From the NCBI RefSeq assembly GCF_900115785.1, contig NZ_FOYS01000002.1, positions 310,001 through 374,000 on the forward strand: a stretch of 64,000 nt of DNA, read 5' to 3'. This DNA comes from Halogeometricum limi. Its GTDB lineage: Archaea; Halobacteriota; Halobacteria; Halobacteriales; Haloferacaceae. Under the pieces are notes generated by a model, which did not search any database, was not told where the DNA came from, and worked only from the letters and a program-made list of their open reading frames with translations. Each line of letters starts with the position of its first letter. Position 1 is the first letter of the stretch. Made by a program: the position numbers and the translations under genes. Below, one piece after another: positions 27,301 through 36,463 of the stretch.

Positions 27301-27846
27301 ATGGACGAAGCGGACCGCGAACCCCTCACACCGGACGAACTGGACTTTCGACGGGACGACCGAGTGACCGCACTGGGCGACGGGCGGTACGTCGTCGCCA
27401 CCAGCACCGACCCCGCACCCACCCCGAGACGGCCGCTCTCGACGGGCGTTCGAGGACGACCAGGTGACGTCGACGCCGAGACCGACGTCGGTACCGATGC
27501 CGCCGACGCCGATACGGAGACCGACGTTGATGCGGAGACCGACGGCGGTGTCGACACCGCCGGCAACGGCGCGGACGCCGCGGCGACACCGACCGCGGTA
27601 CCGGACGAGACGGCTCTCGCGCGCGAGTCGCGAGACGACCCGAAGTACTTCGTCGAACTCGCGGCGCGGACGGACGAAGGGACGTTCGAGACGCGCATCG
27701 ACGGCGACGACATCGGCGCGGTGTGTGCGTCGATGCTCCGCTGGTACGCGCGGCAGGTCTCACCGTCCGACGACCCGAAGAAAGTGCTCTCGGTCCTCCT
27801 CTCGCGCTCGGAGTTCGGCCTCAGAGGCCCAACTGCCGACCGATGA
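27301..27846 (+). CDS. Uncharacterised haloarchaeal protein, paralogue of 15788-16351
   Basis: 181 aa from ATG 27301; a 64-residue in-frame extension is basic and non-typical, so it is left out. RVTALGDGRYVVATS matches RVAEIGEGRYVVATD of the motility-island protein, and SMLRWYARQVSPSDDPKKVL matches its C-terminal block. Between them is a degenerate Asp/Glu/Thr/Ala repeat. The last 26 bp overlap the convergent acyl-CoA dehydrogenase gene. Function is unknown. Confidence 0.8.
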   Translation: MDEADREPLTPDELDFRRDDRVTALGDGRYVVATSTDPAPTPRRPLSTGVRGRPGDVDAETDVGTDAADADTETDVDAETDGGVDTAGNGADAAATPTAVPDETALARESRDDPKYFVELAARTDEGTFETRIDGDDIGAVCASMLRWYARQVSPSDDPKKVLSVLLSRSEFGLRGPTADR

Positions 27847-28963
27847 CGAGGTGCTGAATCTCGCTCGTCCCCTCTCCGATCTCCATCAGTTTGGCGTCGC
27901 GGTAGAATCGCTGCGGCGCGAAGTCCTCGGTGTACCCGTACCCGCCGAGGACCTGCACGGCGTCTTCTGCGACTTTTCGGGCCGCTTCCGACGCGTCGAG
28001 TTTCGCGAGTGCGGACTCCTGGGTGACCGACTGGCCGTTGTCGTAGCGCGTCGCCGCCTTGTGGGTCAGGAGTCGCGCACGCTCGGTCTTTCGGTGCATG
28101 TCGACGAGTTTGTCGCGGATGGCGTCGAACTTCGAGATGGGTTTGCCGAACTGCTCTCTGTCCGCGGCGTACGTCTTCGCCGCCTCGTACGCGCCCTGCG
28201 CGAGGCCCGTCGAGAGCGCGGCGATAGAGATGCGGCCGCCGTCTAACGTCTTCATCGTCTGCGTCCAGCCTTCGCCCTCCTCGCCGAGCAGTCGGTCCTC
28301 GGGGAGTCGAACGTCGTCGAACGCGAGTTCGCACGTCGGCGAGGAGTTCAGCCCCATCTTGTCCCACACCGACGTCACCTCGAACCCGTCGTCGTTTCTC
28401 GGGTCGACGATGAACGTGGAGATGCCGTCGTAGCCCTCACCGGGGTCCGTCACGGCCTTGACGAGGACGGACCCTGCGACGTTCGCGTTCGTGATGAACT
28501 GCTTCGTTCCGTTGAGAACCCACTCGTCGCCATCCTTCTCGGCGACGGTGTCCATGTCGCTGGCGTCGGACCCGGAACCGGGCTCTGTGAGCGCCCACGC
28601 GCCGAGATAGTCGCCTTCCGCGAGCGGACGGAGCCACCGCTCTTTCTGCTCGTCGGTTCCGAACAGTTCGATGGGTTTCGACGCGAGGCTGACGTGCGCC
28701 GCGTAGGAGAGGCCGATGCCGCCGGAGACGCGGCCCAGTTCCTCGGTGACGAGCGCGTACATGAGTTGGTCGCCGCCGAGTCCCCCGTACTCCTCGGAGA
28801 TGGGGACGCCGAGCATGTCCAGGTCGGCCAGTTCGTCGAACACCTCCTCGGGGAAGCGATGCTCGTCCTCTATCTCCTGTGCGATGGGCGAAATCTCCTC
28901 CTCGCAGAACTCCCGGACGGTGTCGCGAATCATCCGGTGCTCGGAGGGCAACTCGAAGTCCAT
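27821..28963 (-). CDS. Acyl-CoA dehydrogenase
   Basis: 380 aa, the usual size for a short- or medium-chain acyl-CoA dehydrogenase. The flavin/substrate signatures WALTEPGSGSDASDMDT and YGYTEDFAPQRFYRDAKL are present, and the catalytic glutamate lies in EIGEGTSEIQHL. It uses FAD to form enoyl-CoA in fatty acid or branched-chain amino acid breakdown; substrate length cannot be told. No electron-transfer flavoprotein genes are adjacent. Confidence 0.95.
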   Translation of the reverse strand: MDFELPSEHRMIRDTVREFCEEEISPIAQEIEDEHRFPEEVFDELADLDMLGVPISEEYGGLGGDQLMYALVTEELGRVSGGIGLSYAAHVSLASKPIELFGTDEQKERWLRPLAEGDYLGAWALTEPGSGSDASDMDTVAEKDGDEWVLNGTKQFITNANVAGSVLVKAVTDPGEGYDGISTFIVDPRNDDGFEVTSVWDKMGLNSSPTCELAFDDVRLPEDRLLGEEGEGWTQTMKTLDGGRISIAALSTGLAQGAYEAAKTYAADREQFGKPISKFDAIRDKLVDMHRKTERARLLTHKAATRYDNGQSVTQESALAKLDASEAARKVAEDAVQVLGGYGYTEDFAPQRFYRDAKLMEIGEGTSEIQHLVIGRQLGL

Positions 28964-29124
28964 AGCGCTTCTTTCTACGTTACCGCAATAAAGTAATCGA
29001 ACGACCGTGATGAATATCCCCGGACCGCGTCGCGTCGGTGCTTCGCGGCGTCGCTTTCGGTCACGCCTCTCGCGGTTCGAGAACCGCCGCCGCGACTAAG
29101 ACGTCAGCGCGAGAACAGCAAATC

Positions 29125-29559
29125 GTGTACGACAGAATCCTCGTGCCGACCGACGGAAGCGACTGTGCGGCGGTGGCTATCGAGCACGCACTCGAACTCG
29201 CGCGACGCTACGAGGCCGAGGTGCACGTCCTCTTCGTCGTGGACGTGCGGATGGGCGGACAGGGAAACTGGGCGGTGGACGCCGACAACGTGTTCGAGGC
29301 GATTCGAGAACACGGCGAGTCCGTCGTCGAGGGCGTGGCCGAAAAGGTTCGCGAGGCGGACGTCCCGGTGACGACGACAGTCGTGACCGGCACCCCGGCC
29401 ACCGAGATATGCGACTACGCGGACGAGGAGCGCTGTGACCTCGTGGTGATGGGGACGCACGGCCGAAGCGGACTGAGCCGCTATCTCCTCGGAAGCGTCG
29501 CAGAACGGGTCGTCCGACAGTCCGACGCCCCGGTGATGACCGTGCGCGCCGAGTCCTGA
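29125..29559 (+). CDS. Universal stress protein, UspA family
   Basis: 144 aa with a GTG start at 29125 (YDRILVPTDGS is the family N-terminus); upstream in-frame residues are atypical. The ATP-binding signature GTHGRSGLSRYLLGSVAERV is followed by APVMTV at the end. Usp proteins bind ATP and modulate stress survival. Single-gene unit. Confidence 0.93.
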   Translation: MYDRILVPTDGSDCAAVAIEHALELARRYEAEVHVLFVVDVRMGGQGNWAVDADNVFEAIREHGESVVEGVAEKVREADVPVTTTVVTGTPATEICDYADEERCDLVVMGTHGRSGLSRYLLGSVAERVVRQSDAPVMTVRAES

Positions 29560-29621
29560 CCCCGGTCGTCGCCCCGCATCTGCCCGGACAGTTATAGCCT
29601 CGGCGCTCGTTATCACGGTCA

Positions 29622-30419
29622 ATGGAATTCCGCCGCCTCGTCCGGGGGCGCGTGGACTGGCCCCGCTTGGAGGCGGTCGTCCGAGAACTGCGCGAACGCT
29701 ACGGACGCGAGGAGTTACACGTTCGGTTCCTCGACGCCGACAACTGGCTCTCCACCCCCATGGTCGTCGACGACGAGTGGTTCGTCAAGGTCATCTCGAA
29801 GCAGAACTCGCTGGTCCACGCCCTGTTCACTACCGGCCGGAACCTCGGTGCGTTCTCCTCCGGCACCGAAGGCTTCTTCGAACACTTCGGCACGCCGATG
29901 GAGATGGCCGAACACGAACTGGAGGCGACCCGCCGGATGCGCGACATCGGTCTGAACGCCCCCGAACCCGTCGAGGCCTTCGAAGTCGAGGGTCTCGGCG
30001 TCCTCGTCTTGGAGTACCTCCCCCACTTCCGGTCGCTGGACACGCTCGACCGCGAGTCGGAAGTGCGACTCGCACCGGTCGTCTTCTCGGCGCTCCGCAC
30101 GATGCACGACCACGGACTCGCGCACGGTGACCTCCGCGCGGAGAACGTCCTCATCGTCGACGACGACGTCTACTTCATCGACGCGACGAACGTGAGCGAC
30201 GAGGGGGCCGCCGACTCGAAGTCCTACGACGTCGCGTGCGCGCTCGCGGCGATGGAACCGCTCATCGGGCCGAAGGCGACCGTCGACGCCGCACTCGACT
30301 CGTACACGCCGGTGGAACTCCTCGCGGCCTTCGAGTTCCTCGACTTCGTCAACATCCGCCCGGACCACGACTTCGACGCCGCGGCGCTGAAAGGCGTCAT
30401 CGAGCAACGGGCGACGTGA
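29622..30419 (+). CDS. RIO/Bud32-like protein kinase domain protein
   Basis: 265 aa. It has a kinase-like fold with a candidate ATP-anchoring Lys in WFVKVIS (near residue 52). The catalytic loop HGDLRAENVLI lies near 166 and a metal-binding Asp in VYFIDATN near 185, replacing the usual DFG. Residues 1-45 may be a small helical domain. The layout resembles RIO-type or aminoglycoside-kinase-like families rather than a canonical Ser/Thr kinase. A TTATAG element about 28 nt upstream suggests a leaderless message. Target unknown. Confidence 0.82.
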   Translation: MEFRRLVRGRVDWPRLEAVVRELRERYGREELHVRFLDADNWLSTPMVVDDEWFVKVISKQNSLVHALFTTGRNLGAFSSGTEGFFEHFGTPMEMAEHELEATRRMRDIGLNAPEPVEAFEVEGLGVLVLEYLPHFRSLDTLDRESEVRLAPVVFSALRTMHDHGLAHGDLRAENVLIVDDDVYFIDATNVSDEGAADSKSYDVACALAAMEPLIGPKATVDAALDSYTPVELLAAFEFLDFVNIRPDHDFDAAALKGVIEQRAT

Positions 30420-30455
30420 GCGAAACCTATCCGTTCGCGGCGCGAAGGAGACGTC

Positions 30456-31658
30456 GTGCGAGCCTACTTCGACGACCAGACGTTCGACTATCAGGCGCGA
30501 CGCGCCGCGGCGTACGCGCCGTACGGCGGGTCGGCGCTCGGTGAAGTCCGAGCGACGGTCGGACGCATCCCCGAGGGCGACTTCGAGGCGTGGCACACCG
30601 AGTGGCGACGGACGGCGGACCGGGTCCGTCGAGTGGCGGAGTCGGCCGCGGCCGCCGGACGCGACCGAACCGCGGGTCGGGCGTTCCACCGCGCGCACAC
30701 GTACTACCGGACGGCGGAGTTCTTCCTCGCGGCGGACGACGCGCGCCGCCGCCCGACGTACGACCTGAGCAGGGAGACGTTCTTCGCCGGTCTCGACCGC
30801 CTCGGCGTTCGATACGACCGCCTCGCCGTCCCGTACGAGGAGACGACGCTCCCGGCGACGGTGTACCGTCCGGCCGAACCGCCGGGAGACGGAGACGGCG
30901 CGGACCCACACCCGACGCTCGTCTTCGTGGGCGGATTCGACGCCACCGCCGAGGAACTCTACTTCCTCTGTGGCGTTCCCGAGGCCCTCGAACGCGGGTA
31001 CGTCTGCGTCGCGTTCGACGGCCCCGGACAGGGGGCACCGCTTCGCGAGGGGGGACTGGTCGCACGACACGACTGGGAACACGTCGTCGCCCCCGTCCTC
31101 GACGCGGTCTGTGCCCGGCCGGAAGTGGACGAGGCCCGACTCGCCCTCGTCGGCGCGAGCATGGGCGGGTACTACGCTCCCCGCGCCGCCGCGTTCGACG
31201 ACCGAGTCGCCGCCGTCGTCGCGTTCGACCACTGCGTCGACCTCTGGGCGGCGTCGGCGACGGGACAGGAGCGGGTCGCCGCCGTCTTCGACCGACTCCC
31301 CGGTTCCGTCGTGAACGCCGCCGCCGCCCTCGCCGCCCGGATGAGTCCGGGCGCGCGGTGGCAACGGCAGAACTCGGAGTGGGTGTTCGGCACCGACATG
31401 GCCGGCCTCCGCGACGTGTTGAAGCGCTACTCGCTGCGCGACGTGGCGCACCGAATCACGTGCCCGACGCTCGCCCTCGCGGGCGCGGACGACCACCTGA
31501 TTCCGCTCTCGCTCGCGTACGAGTTCGTCGACGCCGTCGCCGGCGAGACGACGCTCCGCGTGTTCACCGAAGAAGAAGGCGCGGCGGAACACTGCCAACT
31601 CGGGAACCTCTCGCTCGCACACGGCGTCGTGTACGATTGGATGGACGAGACGCTCTGA
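30456..31658 (+). CDS. Alpha/beta hydrolase (FrsA/dihydropseudooxynicotine-hydrolase-like)
   Basis: 400 aa with a GTG start at 30456. A helical N-terminal part (about 1-110) precedes an alpha/beta hydrolase core. The oxyanion segment is LVFVGGFDATAEEL, the nucleophile elbow GASMGGYY near residue 233, and the acid and His regions ALAGADDHLIPL and AAEHCQLGN. The N-terminal helices resemble the cap arrangement of FrsA-type hydrolases. Substrate unknown. Confidence 0.88.
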   Translation: MRAYFDDQTFDYQARRAAAYAPYGGSALGEVRATVGRIPEGDFEAWHTEWRRTADRVRRVAESAAAAGRDRTAGRAFHRAHTYYRTAEFFLAADDARRRPTYDLSRETFFAGLDRLGVRYDRLAVPYEETTLPATVYRPAEPPGDGDGADPHPTLVFVGGFDATAEELYFLCGVPEALERGYVCVAFDGPGQGAPLREGGLVARHDWEHVVAPVLDAVCARPEVDEARLALVGASMGGYYAPRAAAFDDRVAAVVAFDHCVDLWAASATGQERVAAVFDRLPGSVVNAAAALAARMSPGARWQRQNSEWVFGTDMAGLRDVLKRYSLRDVAHRITCPTLALAGADDHLIPLSLAYEFVDAVAGETTLRVFTEEEGAAEHCQLGNLSLAHGVVYDWMDETL

Positions 31659-31682
31659 GCCGTCGGCCCGGGAGCGGCCGAA

Positions 31683-32048
31683 CTACGCGCTTCGGTTCGT
31701 CAGATGCTCTTCGAGCAGGTCGGCGTTTCGGACGTTCGCCTTGAACAGCACGTCGAACAGGTCGCCGAGAACCGGAATCGACCCGACGCCGACGTCGACG
31801 CCGATGTTGAGGAGCATCTTGCCGATGACCTTCGGTTCCACGCCGAGACGGGCCGCTTCGGCCACGGTGTACAGCGACGCCGCGCCGCCCACGAGGTCAC
31901 CCGAGACGGGGAGGAGACCGACGAGCGAGTCGAGGCCGACGCCGACGTCGGTGCCCGGAATTTTCACCGCGTCGTCGAGCAAGTCGGCGACGAGTCGGAC
32001 GCGCTTCATCACGTTCTCTTCTTCCAGAGAGAGTGCTGGGTCTGTCAT
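31683..32048 (-). CDS. DUF4112 family membrane protein
   Basis: 121 aa, ATG 32048. It carries the family pattern with repeated Gly/Pro motifs: GLDSLVGLLPVSGDLVGG and GVGSIPVLGDLFDVLFKANVRN. Two amphipathic or weak membrane segments are plausible. Function is unknown. Longer in-frame starts run into the divergent halocyanin region and are rejected. Confidence 0.88.
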   Translation of the reverse strand: MTDPALSLEEENVMKRVRLVADLLDDAVKIPGTDVGVGLDSLVGLLPVSGDLVGGAASLYTVAEAARLGVEPKVIGKMLLNIGVDVGVGSIPVLGDLFDVLFKANVRNADLLEEHLTNRSA

Positions 32049-32134
32049 ACTACTCGCTACACCGGTCACACGGGAAGGTGTGATGGCCGTATATACCAGA
32101 TGTCGTCCACCGGGTCCGCGTCGGTCCGCCCGAC

Positions 32135-32713
32135 TCACTCGCAGGGGAGCGTCCCGTCGTAGTCGACGTCGCCGACGACGACGACGCCGCACATCGCCGT
32201 CCCGTGGATTGTGCAGAAGTACTCGTACGCGCCCGGTTCGTCGAACCGGTGTCGAACCGACTCGCCTTCGTCGAAGTTCTTCGAGAAGTACGACCACTCC
32301 GCCGCCGAGTCGTTGAACCGCGTGCTCTTGACGTTGTGCGGGTAGCCGTCCTCGTTCCGCCACTCGACGGCCGTTCCGGTCGCGACGGAGAGCCGATGCG
32401 GACGGAACCGACTGTTCCGGAGCGTCACCGTCTCCGACTCCCCGGACGGTTCGGGCGTCGGGGACGTCGTCGGTTCCGGCGTTGGAGACGCCGTCGGCGT
32501 CGGTTCGGCCGTGGCAGTCGTCGGCGGCGTCGGTTCGGCCGTGGCAGTCGTCGGCGGCGTCTCTTCTGCCGTCGGCGTCGCCTCGGCCGTCGTGCCCGTC
32601 TCCGTCGGTTCCGTCGTCGCGGCGTCGTCGCCGCTTCCGAGACAGCCAGCGAGTCCGACCGCCGAGACGAGGCCCACGCCGAGTTCGAGGACGTGCCGTC
32701 GCGTAGAATCCAT
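32135..32713 (-). CDS. Halocyanin-like blue copper lipoprotein
   Basis: 192 aa. The signal peptide has an N-terminal TRRHVLELG segment and lipobox LAGC, so it is exported (probably by Tat) and lipid-anchored. A Thr/Pro/Glu-rich linker (about 30-95) holds a 30-bp tandem duplication. The plastocyanin-like domain has copper ligands His in GYPHNVK and Cys/His/Met in YFCTIHGTAM. It should act as a small electron carrier or copper protein on the outer membrane face. Confidence 0.93.
   Translation of the reverse strand: MDSTRRHVLELGVGLVSAVGLAGCLGSGDDAATTEPTETGTTAEATPTAEETPPTTATAEPTPPTTATAEPTPTASPTPEPTTSPTPEPSGESETVTLRNSRFRPHRLSVATGTAVEWRNEDGYPHNVKSTRFNDSAAEWSYFSKNFDEGESVRHRFDEPGAYEYFCTIHGTAMCGVVVVGDVDYDGTLPCE
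32501..32560. repeat. Exact 30-bp tandem duplication in halocyanin linker
   Basis: 32501-32530 and 32531-32560 are identical. They encode a ten-residue Thr/Pro/Ala/Glu unit (TPPTTATAEP) twice in the linker between lipid anchor and copper domain, giving a length-variable tether. Confidence 0.9.
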
Positions 32714-32737
32714 ACGCGAACCGGCGACGACAGCGGC

Positions 32738-32742
32738 AAAAA
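32738..32742 (-). terminator. Probable liv operon terminator
   Basis: A T5 tract on the reverse strand 35 nt past the livF stop, within the short spacer before the halocyanin-like gene. Confidence 0.4.
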
Positions 32743-32776
32743 GCGATTTCCCAAATTCGGCCCGGTTCCGGGCCGA

Positions 32777-33556
32777 CTACTCGTAGTCCGCGCCGCCCAG
32801 GTAGAGTTGCGACACCTCGGGGTTGTCCAGCAGTCCGTCGGCGTCGTCCTCGTAGGCGACCGTTCCTTGGTCTAAGACGTAGCCGCGGTCCGAGATGGCC
32901 AACCCTTCGCGGGCGTTCTGTTCGACCATGAGGATGGCCGTCCCGAGTTCGTTCACCGTCTGCACGTCCTCGAACACCTCTTCGACGATACTCGGCGCGA
33001 GTCCGGCCGAGGGTTCGTCGATGAGGAGGACGTCCGGTTCCATCACGAGGGCGCGGGCGAACGCGAGCACCTGTCGTTGACCGCCGGACAGCGTGCGGGC
33101 CTTCGCCTCGCGCTTGTTGTCGAGGATGGGGAACCGGTCGTACAGTTCGCGGATTACCTCGTCGACGCCGCCCTTCCGGGCGACGCCGCCCATCCGCAGG
33201 TTCTCGTCGATGGTGAGCGAACCGAACACGTTGTCCACCTGCGGGACGTAGCCGACGCCCATCCGGACCAGGTCCTCGGGGTCGGTGCCGGTGATGTCTT
33301 CGTCACCGAGCATCACCGTCCCCTCCCACGGTTTGAGGAGGCCGAAGACGGTCTTCAGCACCGTCGACTTCCCGGCCCCGTTCGGACCGATGAGACAGAC
33401 GATTTCGCCGCGGTCGACGTGGAGGTTCAGGTCCGAGAGCACCTGCGCCTCGCCGTACCCCGAGTCGACGTTCGACACCGAGAGCGCACGCTCCGCGCGA
33501 GACGCCGCGGCGGCGTCGGTGGACGCGTCGGAACCGGAACCGGAACCGGAACTCAC
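32777..33556 (-). CDS. livF: Branched-chain amino acid-type ABC transporter ATP-binding protein LivF
   Basis: 259 aa. A Ser/Gly/Ala-rich start of about 20 residues precedes the ATPase. Walker A is GPNGAGKSTV, the signature LSGGQRQVLAFARAL, Walker B VLLIDEPSAGL and the switch His VEQNA. The GTG start at 33556 overlaps the livG stop (GTGA). It energises LivHM permease uptake. Confidence 0.94.
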   Translation of the reverse strand: MSSGSGSGSDASTDAAAASRAERALSVSNVDSGYGEAQVLSDLNLHVDRGEIVCLIGPNGAGKSTVLKTVFGLLKPWEGTVMLGDEDITGTDPEDLVRMGVGYVPQVDNVFGSLTIDENLRMGGVARKGGVDEVIRELYDRFPILDNKREAKARTLSGGQRQVLAFARALVMEPDVLLIDEPSAGLAPSIVEEVFEDVQTVNELGTAILMVEQNAREGLAISDRGYVLDQGTVAYEDDADGLLDNPEVSQLYLGGADYE

Positions 33557-34389
33557 GGCCCGGCACCTCCGAGGTAGGCGTCGATGACGCGTTGGTCGGA
33601 GCGGACTTCGTCGGGCGTCCCCTCCATCAGTACCTTCCCTTGGTCGAGGACGATGACAGGGTCTGCGAGGTCCATGATGAACGGCATGTCGTGTTCGATG
33701 ATGAGGAAGGTCTGTCCCTCCTCGTTGAGTTCGCGGATGAACCGCTTGATGTCGTTCGCGAGCGTCGGGTTCACCCCCGCGACGGGTTCGTCCAACAGCA
33801 TCACGTCCGGGTCGGCGGTGAACGCCCGCGCGAGTTCGACGAGCTTCAACTGGCCCCCGGAGAGGTCCGTCGACGGCTGGTCGATGAGGTGCGCTATCTC
33901 GAAGCGCTCTAACAGTCGTTCGGCGCGTTCGACGTTCGCGCGTTCCTCTCGCGTCACTTTCGACGGCGAGAGCCAGAGGGGGAGAATCGACTCCCCGGTC
34001 TGTCCCTTCGCGCCGACCAGCATCGCCTCGCGGACGGTCATCCCCTCCAGTCGCCGCGGCGTCTGGAACGTTCGAATCAGTCCGGACTGCGCCGTCTCGT
34101 GCGGTTCCTTCTCCGTCACTTCCGTGTCGTTGACCCAGACGCGGCCGCCGTCCAAGTCGTAGAACCCCGAGATGAGGTTGAACAGCGTGGACTTGCCCGC
34201 GCCGTTCGGACCGATCATCCCGGTGATAGAGCCGCGTTCGACTTCGACGGAGACGCCGTCGGTGGCGACGAGGCCGCCGAACGTCTTGCGCAGGTCTTCG
34301 GTTCTGAGGACGGGGTCGGACTTTCCGAGGTTCGCGCCCTCGTACGTCATGTCCTCGTGGCTCCCCGTCTGTCCGGCGTGCTCGGTCAT
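33553..34389 (-). CDS. livG: Branched-chain amino acid-type ABC transporter ATP-binding protein LivG
   Basis: 278 aa, ATG 34389 overlapping the livM stop (ATGA). Walker A is GPNGAGKSTL, the signature DLSGGQLKLVELARAF and Walker B VMLLDEPVAGVNP, with the LivG-type insertion TFQTPRRLEGMTV and IIEHDM switch. Longer in-frame upstream sequence lies in livM and is rejected. Confidence 0.95.
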   Translation of the reverse strand: MTEHAGQTGSHEDMTYEGANLGKSDPVLRTEDLRKTFGGLVATDGVSVEVERGSITGMIGPNGAGKSTLFNLISGFYDLDGGRVWVNDTEVTEKEPHETAQSGLIRTFQTPRRLEGMTVREAMLVGAKGQTGESILPLWLSPSKVTREERANVERAERLLERFEIAHLIDQPSTDLSGGQLKLVELARAFTADPDVMLLDEPVAGVNPTLANDIKRFIRELNEEGQTFLIIEHDMPFIMDLADPVIVLDQGKVLMEGTPDEVRSDQRVIDAYLGGAGP

Positions 34390-35471
34390 TCCTCGCCCTC
34401 CTCCCGGCGCGCGCCGGGCCAGATGAGTTCGTCGCGCGGCGGAAGGAGTCCTTCCGGTCGGAGACGCACGACGAGGATGATGAGCAGTCCGACGAACAAC
34501 AGTCTGAGCGGCGCGAGGTTGAGTCCCAGCGACGCGAACGCCTGCACGTCGTTGAGGAAGCGCGTCCCCTCGCGAATGGCGATGACCGTCGCCGCGCCGA
34601 GGACGGCCCCGCGGTTCGACCCGGTGCCGCCGAGGATGACGGCGACCCAGATGTAGAACGTCGTCAGCGGAATCAGGTCGGAGGGGTCGATGTAGAGGTT
34701 CACGTGGACGTAGAACGCCCCCGCGATGGCCATGATTATCGACCCGAGGACGAACGCCTGCATCTTGTAGGCGTACGTGTCCTTCCCGAGCGCTTTCGCC
34801 AAGTCCTCGTCCGAGCGGATGGTCCGCAGGACGCGTCCCCACGGCGAGCGGTGGACCCGCCGGAGGAACGCGTAGACCAGACCGATGAGGACGACGACGA
34901 CGGCGAGGTTCGTCGCGTTCTGCGTCAGCGGCAGTCCCTCGAGGAGTCGCGGAATGCCGGAGATACCGCTGGACCCGGCGGTCCACTGCTCCTCGTTGAG
35001 GATGATTCGACGGACCACCTCGGCGAGTCCCAACGAGGCGATGGCGAGGTAGTCCTCGCGCAGTCGCAGCGTCGGGATGCCGATGAAGACGGCGAGTATC
35101 GCGCTGACGACGATGGCAGCGACGAACCCGACGATGGGATTCAGACCGAGTCCCAGCGGCGAGTTCGGCGCGCTCAACAGCGCCGCGGAGTAGGCGCCGA
35201 TGCCCCAGAACGCCGCGACGGAGAAGTTGATGAGGCCCGCATAGCCCCACTGGACGTTCAGTCCGAGCGTGAGGAGGACGTACATCCCCGCGAGCGACAG
35301 CAACGACAGGAGGAACGGGAGGCGGACGACGCCGAGTGCGGTCAACACGAGGATGCCGACTGCGACGACGGCGACGCCGCCGAGGACGTTTCGTTCGCCG
35401 CGCGAACGGACGAGCGAGTCGACGAACCCGCGTCCGCGCGTTCGCGTTCCGGTGCCGGTGTCGTCGCTCAC
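34386..35471 (-). CDS. livM: Branched-chain amino acid-type ABC transporter permease LivM
   Basis: 361 aa with a GTG start overlapping the livH stop. After a basic cytoplasmic N-terminus there are about nine to ten membrane helices. The permease motif GYAGLINFSVAAFWGIGAY and the coupling loop SPWGRVLRTIRSDEDLAKAL, which contacts the ATPases, are both clear. Confidence 0.95.
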   Translation of the reverse strand: MSDDTGTGTRTRGRGFVDSLVRSRGERNVLGGVAVVAVGILVLTALGVVRLPFLLSLLSLAGMYVLLTLGLNVQWGYAGLINFSVAAFWGIGAYSAALLSAPNSPLGLGLNPIVGFVAAIVVSAILAVFIGIPTLRLREDYLAIASLGLAEVVRRIILNEEQWTAGSSGISGIPRLLEGLPLTQNATNLAVVVVLIGLVYAFLRRVHRSPWGRVLRTIRSDEDLAKALGKDTYAYKMQAFVLGSIIMAIAGAFYVHVNLYIDPSDLIPLTTFYIWVAVILGGTGSNRGAVLGAATVIAIREGTRFLNDVQAFASLGLNLAPLRLLFVGLLIILVVRLRPEGLLPPRDELIWPGARREEGEE

Positions 35472-36415
35472 GTGGCATCACCCGCGATTCCCTGCGGCCG
35501 AACGAGCAGGATGACGACCATGATGACGAACGCCACGGCTTCGGCGTACTCGTTACCGATGGGGATGCCGACCATGCTGAACAACGGCGTCAGTTCGTAC
35601 AGCATCCCGATGACGAGTCCGCCGAGCATCGCGCCGTAGACGGAGCCGATGCCACCGAGGATGACGGCGGCGAACACGATGAGGAGGATGTCGAACCCCA
35701 TGCGCGGACGGACGAGCGTCTCCAGGCCGAGGAAGACGCCGCCCGCGGCGGCGAGGACGCCGCCGATGACCCACATGGCGATGATGACTTCGCGAGTTCG
35801 AATCCCGCTCACTCGTGCGAGCGTCGGGTCGTCCGCCGTCGCGCGCATCTTCCGTCCGAGCGTCGTGTACTGCAAGAGGACGTGGAGCGCGCCGACGAGG
35901 ACGATAGCCGAGACGACGGCGACGACCTGTCGGGGCGTCACCGCGAGGTTCAGCGTCTCGCGTATCTCCGGAATCGGTCCCGCTCTGGGGACGCCGTAGC
36001 GCGAGGCGTCCGTCCCGAACCCGAGGAAGATGACCGCGCGGTACGCGAGGGCGACGCCGATACTCGTGATGAGCAGTTCGATAGACCCCGTGTCGAGAGG
36101 GCGGTAGATGACGAACTCCGTCGCGACGACGACGACGGCGGCGAGTGCCATCCCGACGAACAACGCGGCGAACATCCACACCGGGAACCCGAAGACGAGG
36201 ATTCCCTCCATCGCGGGCGCGAGGACGCCCGCCGCCGCGAGTGCGCCGAACGCGCCGACGGTCATCGTGTCGCCGTGCGCGAAGTTGGCGAAGTCGGCGA
36301 TACTGTACACTAACGACAGGCCGATGGACGCCAAGACGATGACGCTACTGAAGACGAGACCGTTGACGAGGAACTGGACCGGGTTCAGCCCCTGTAGCGG
36401 GACGAGGAGCGTCAC
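35468..36415 (-). CDS. livH: Branched-chain amino acid-type ABC transporter permease LivH
   Basis: 315 aa, probable GTG start 36415. There are about eight membrane helices; the LivH motifs SLVYSIADFANFAHGDTM and TTLGRKMRATADDPTLARV (coupling loop) are present. It forms the translocation pore with LivM. It follows livJ by 48 nt. Confidence 0.94.
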   Translation of the reverse strand: MTLLVPLQGLNPVQFLVNGLVFSSVIVLASIGLSLVYSIADFANFAHGDTMTVGAFGALAAAGVLAPAMEGILVFGFPVWMFAALFVGMALAAVVVVATEFVIYRPLDTGSIELLITSIGVALAYRAVIFLGFGTDASRYGVPRAGPIPEIRETLNLAVTPRQVVAVVSAIVLVGALHVLLQYTTLGRKMRATADDPTLARVSGIRTREVIIAMWVIGGVLAAAGGVFLGLETLVRPRMGFDILLIVFAAVILGGIGSVYGAMLGGLVIGMLYELTPLFSMVGIPIGNEYAEAVAFVIMVVILLVRPQGIAGDAT

Positions 36416-36463
36416 GGCTCCCTCCCGGGGTCGGTCCCCGTCTGTCCACCCGTTCGTGCCATC

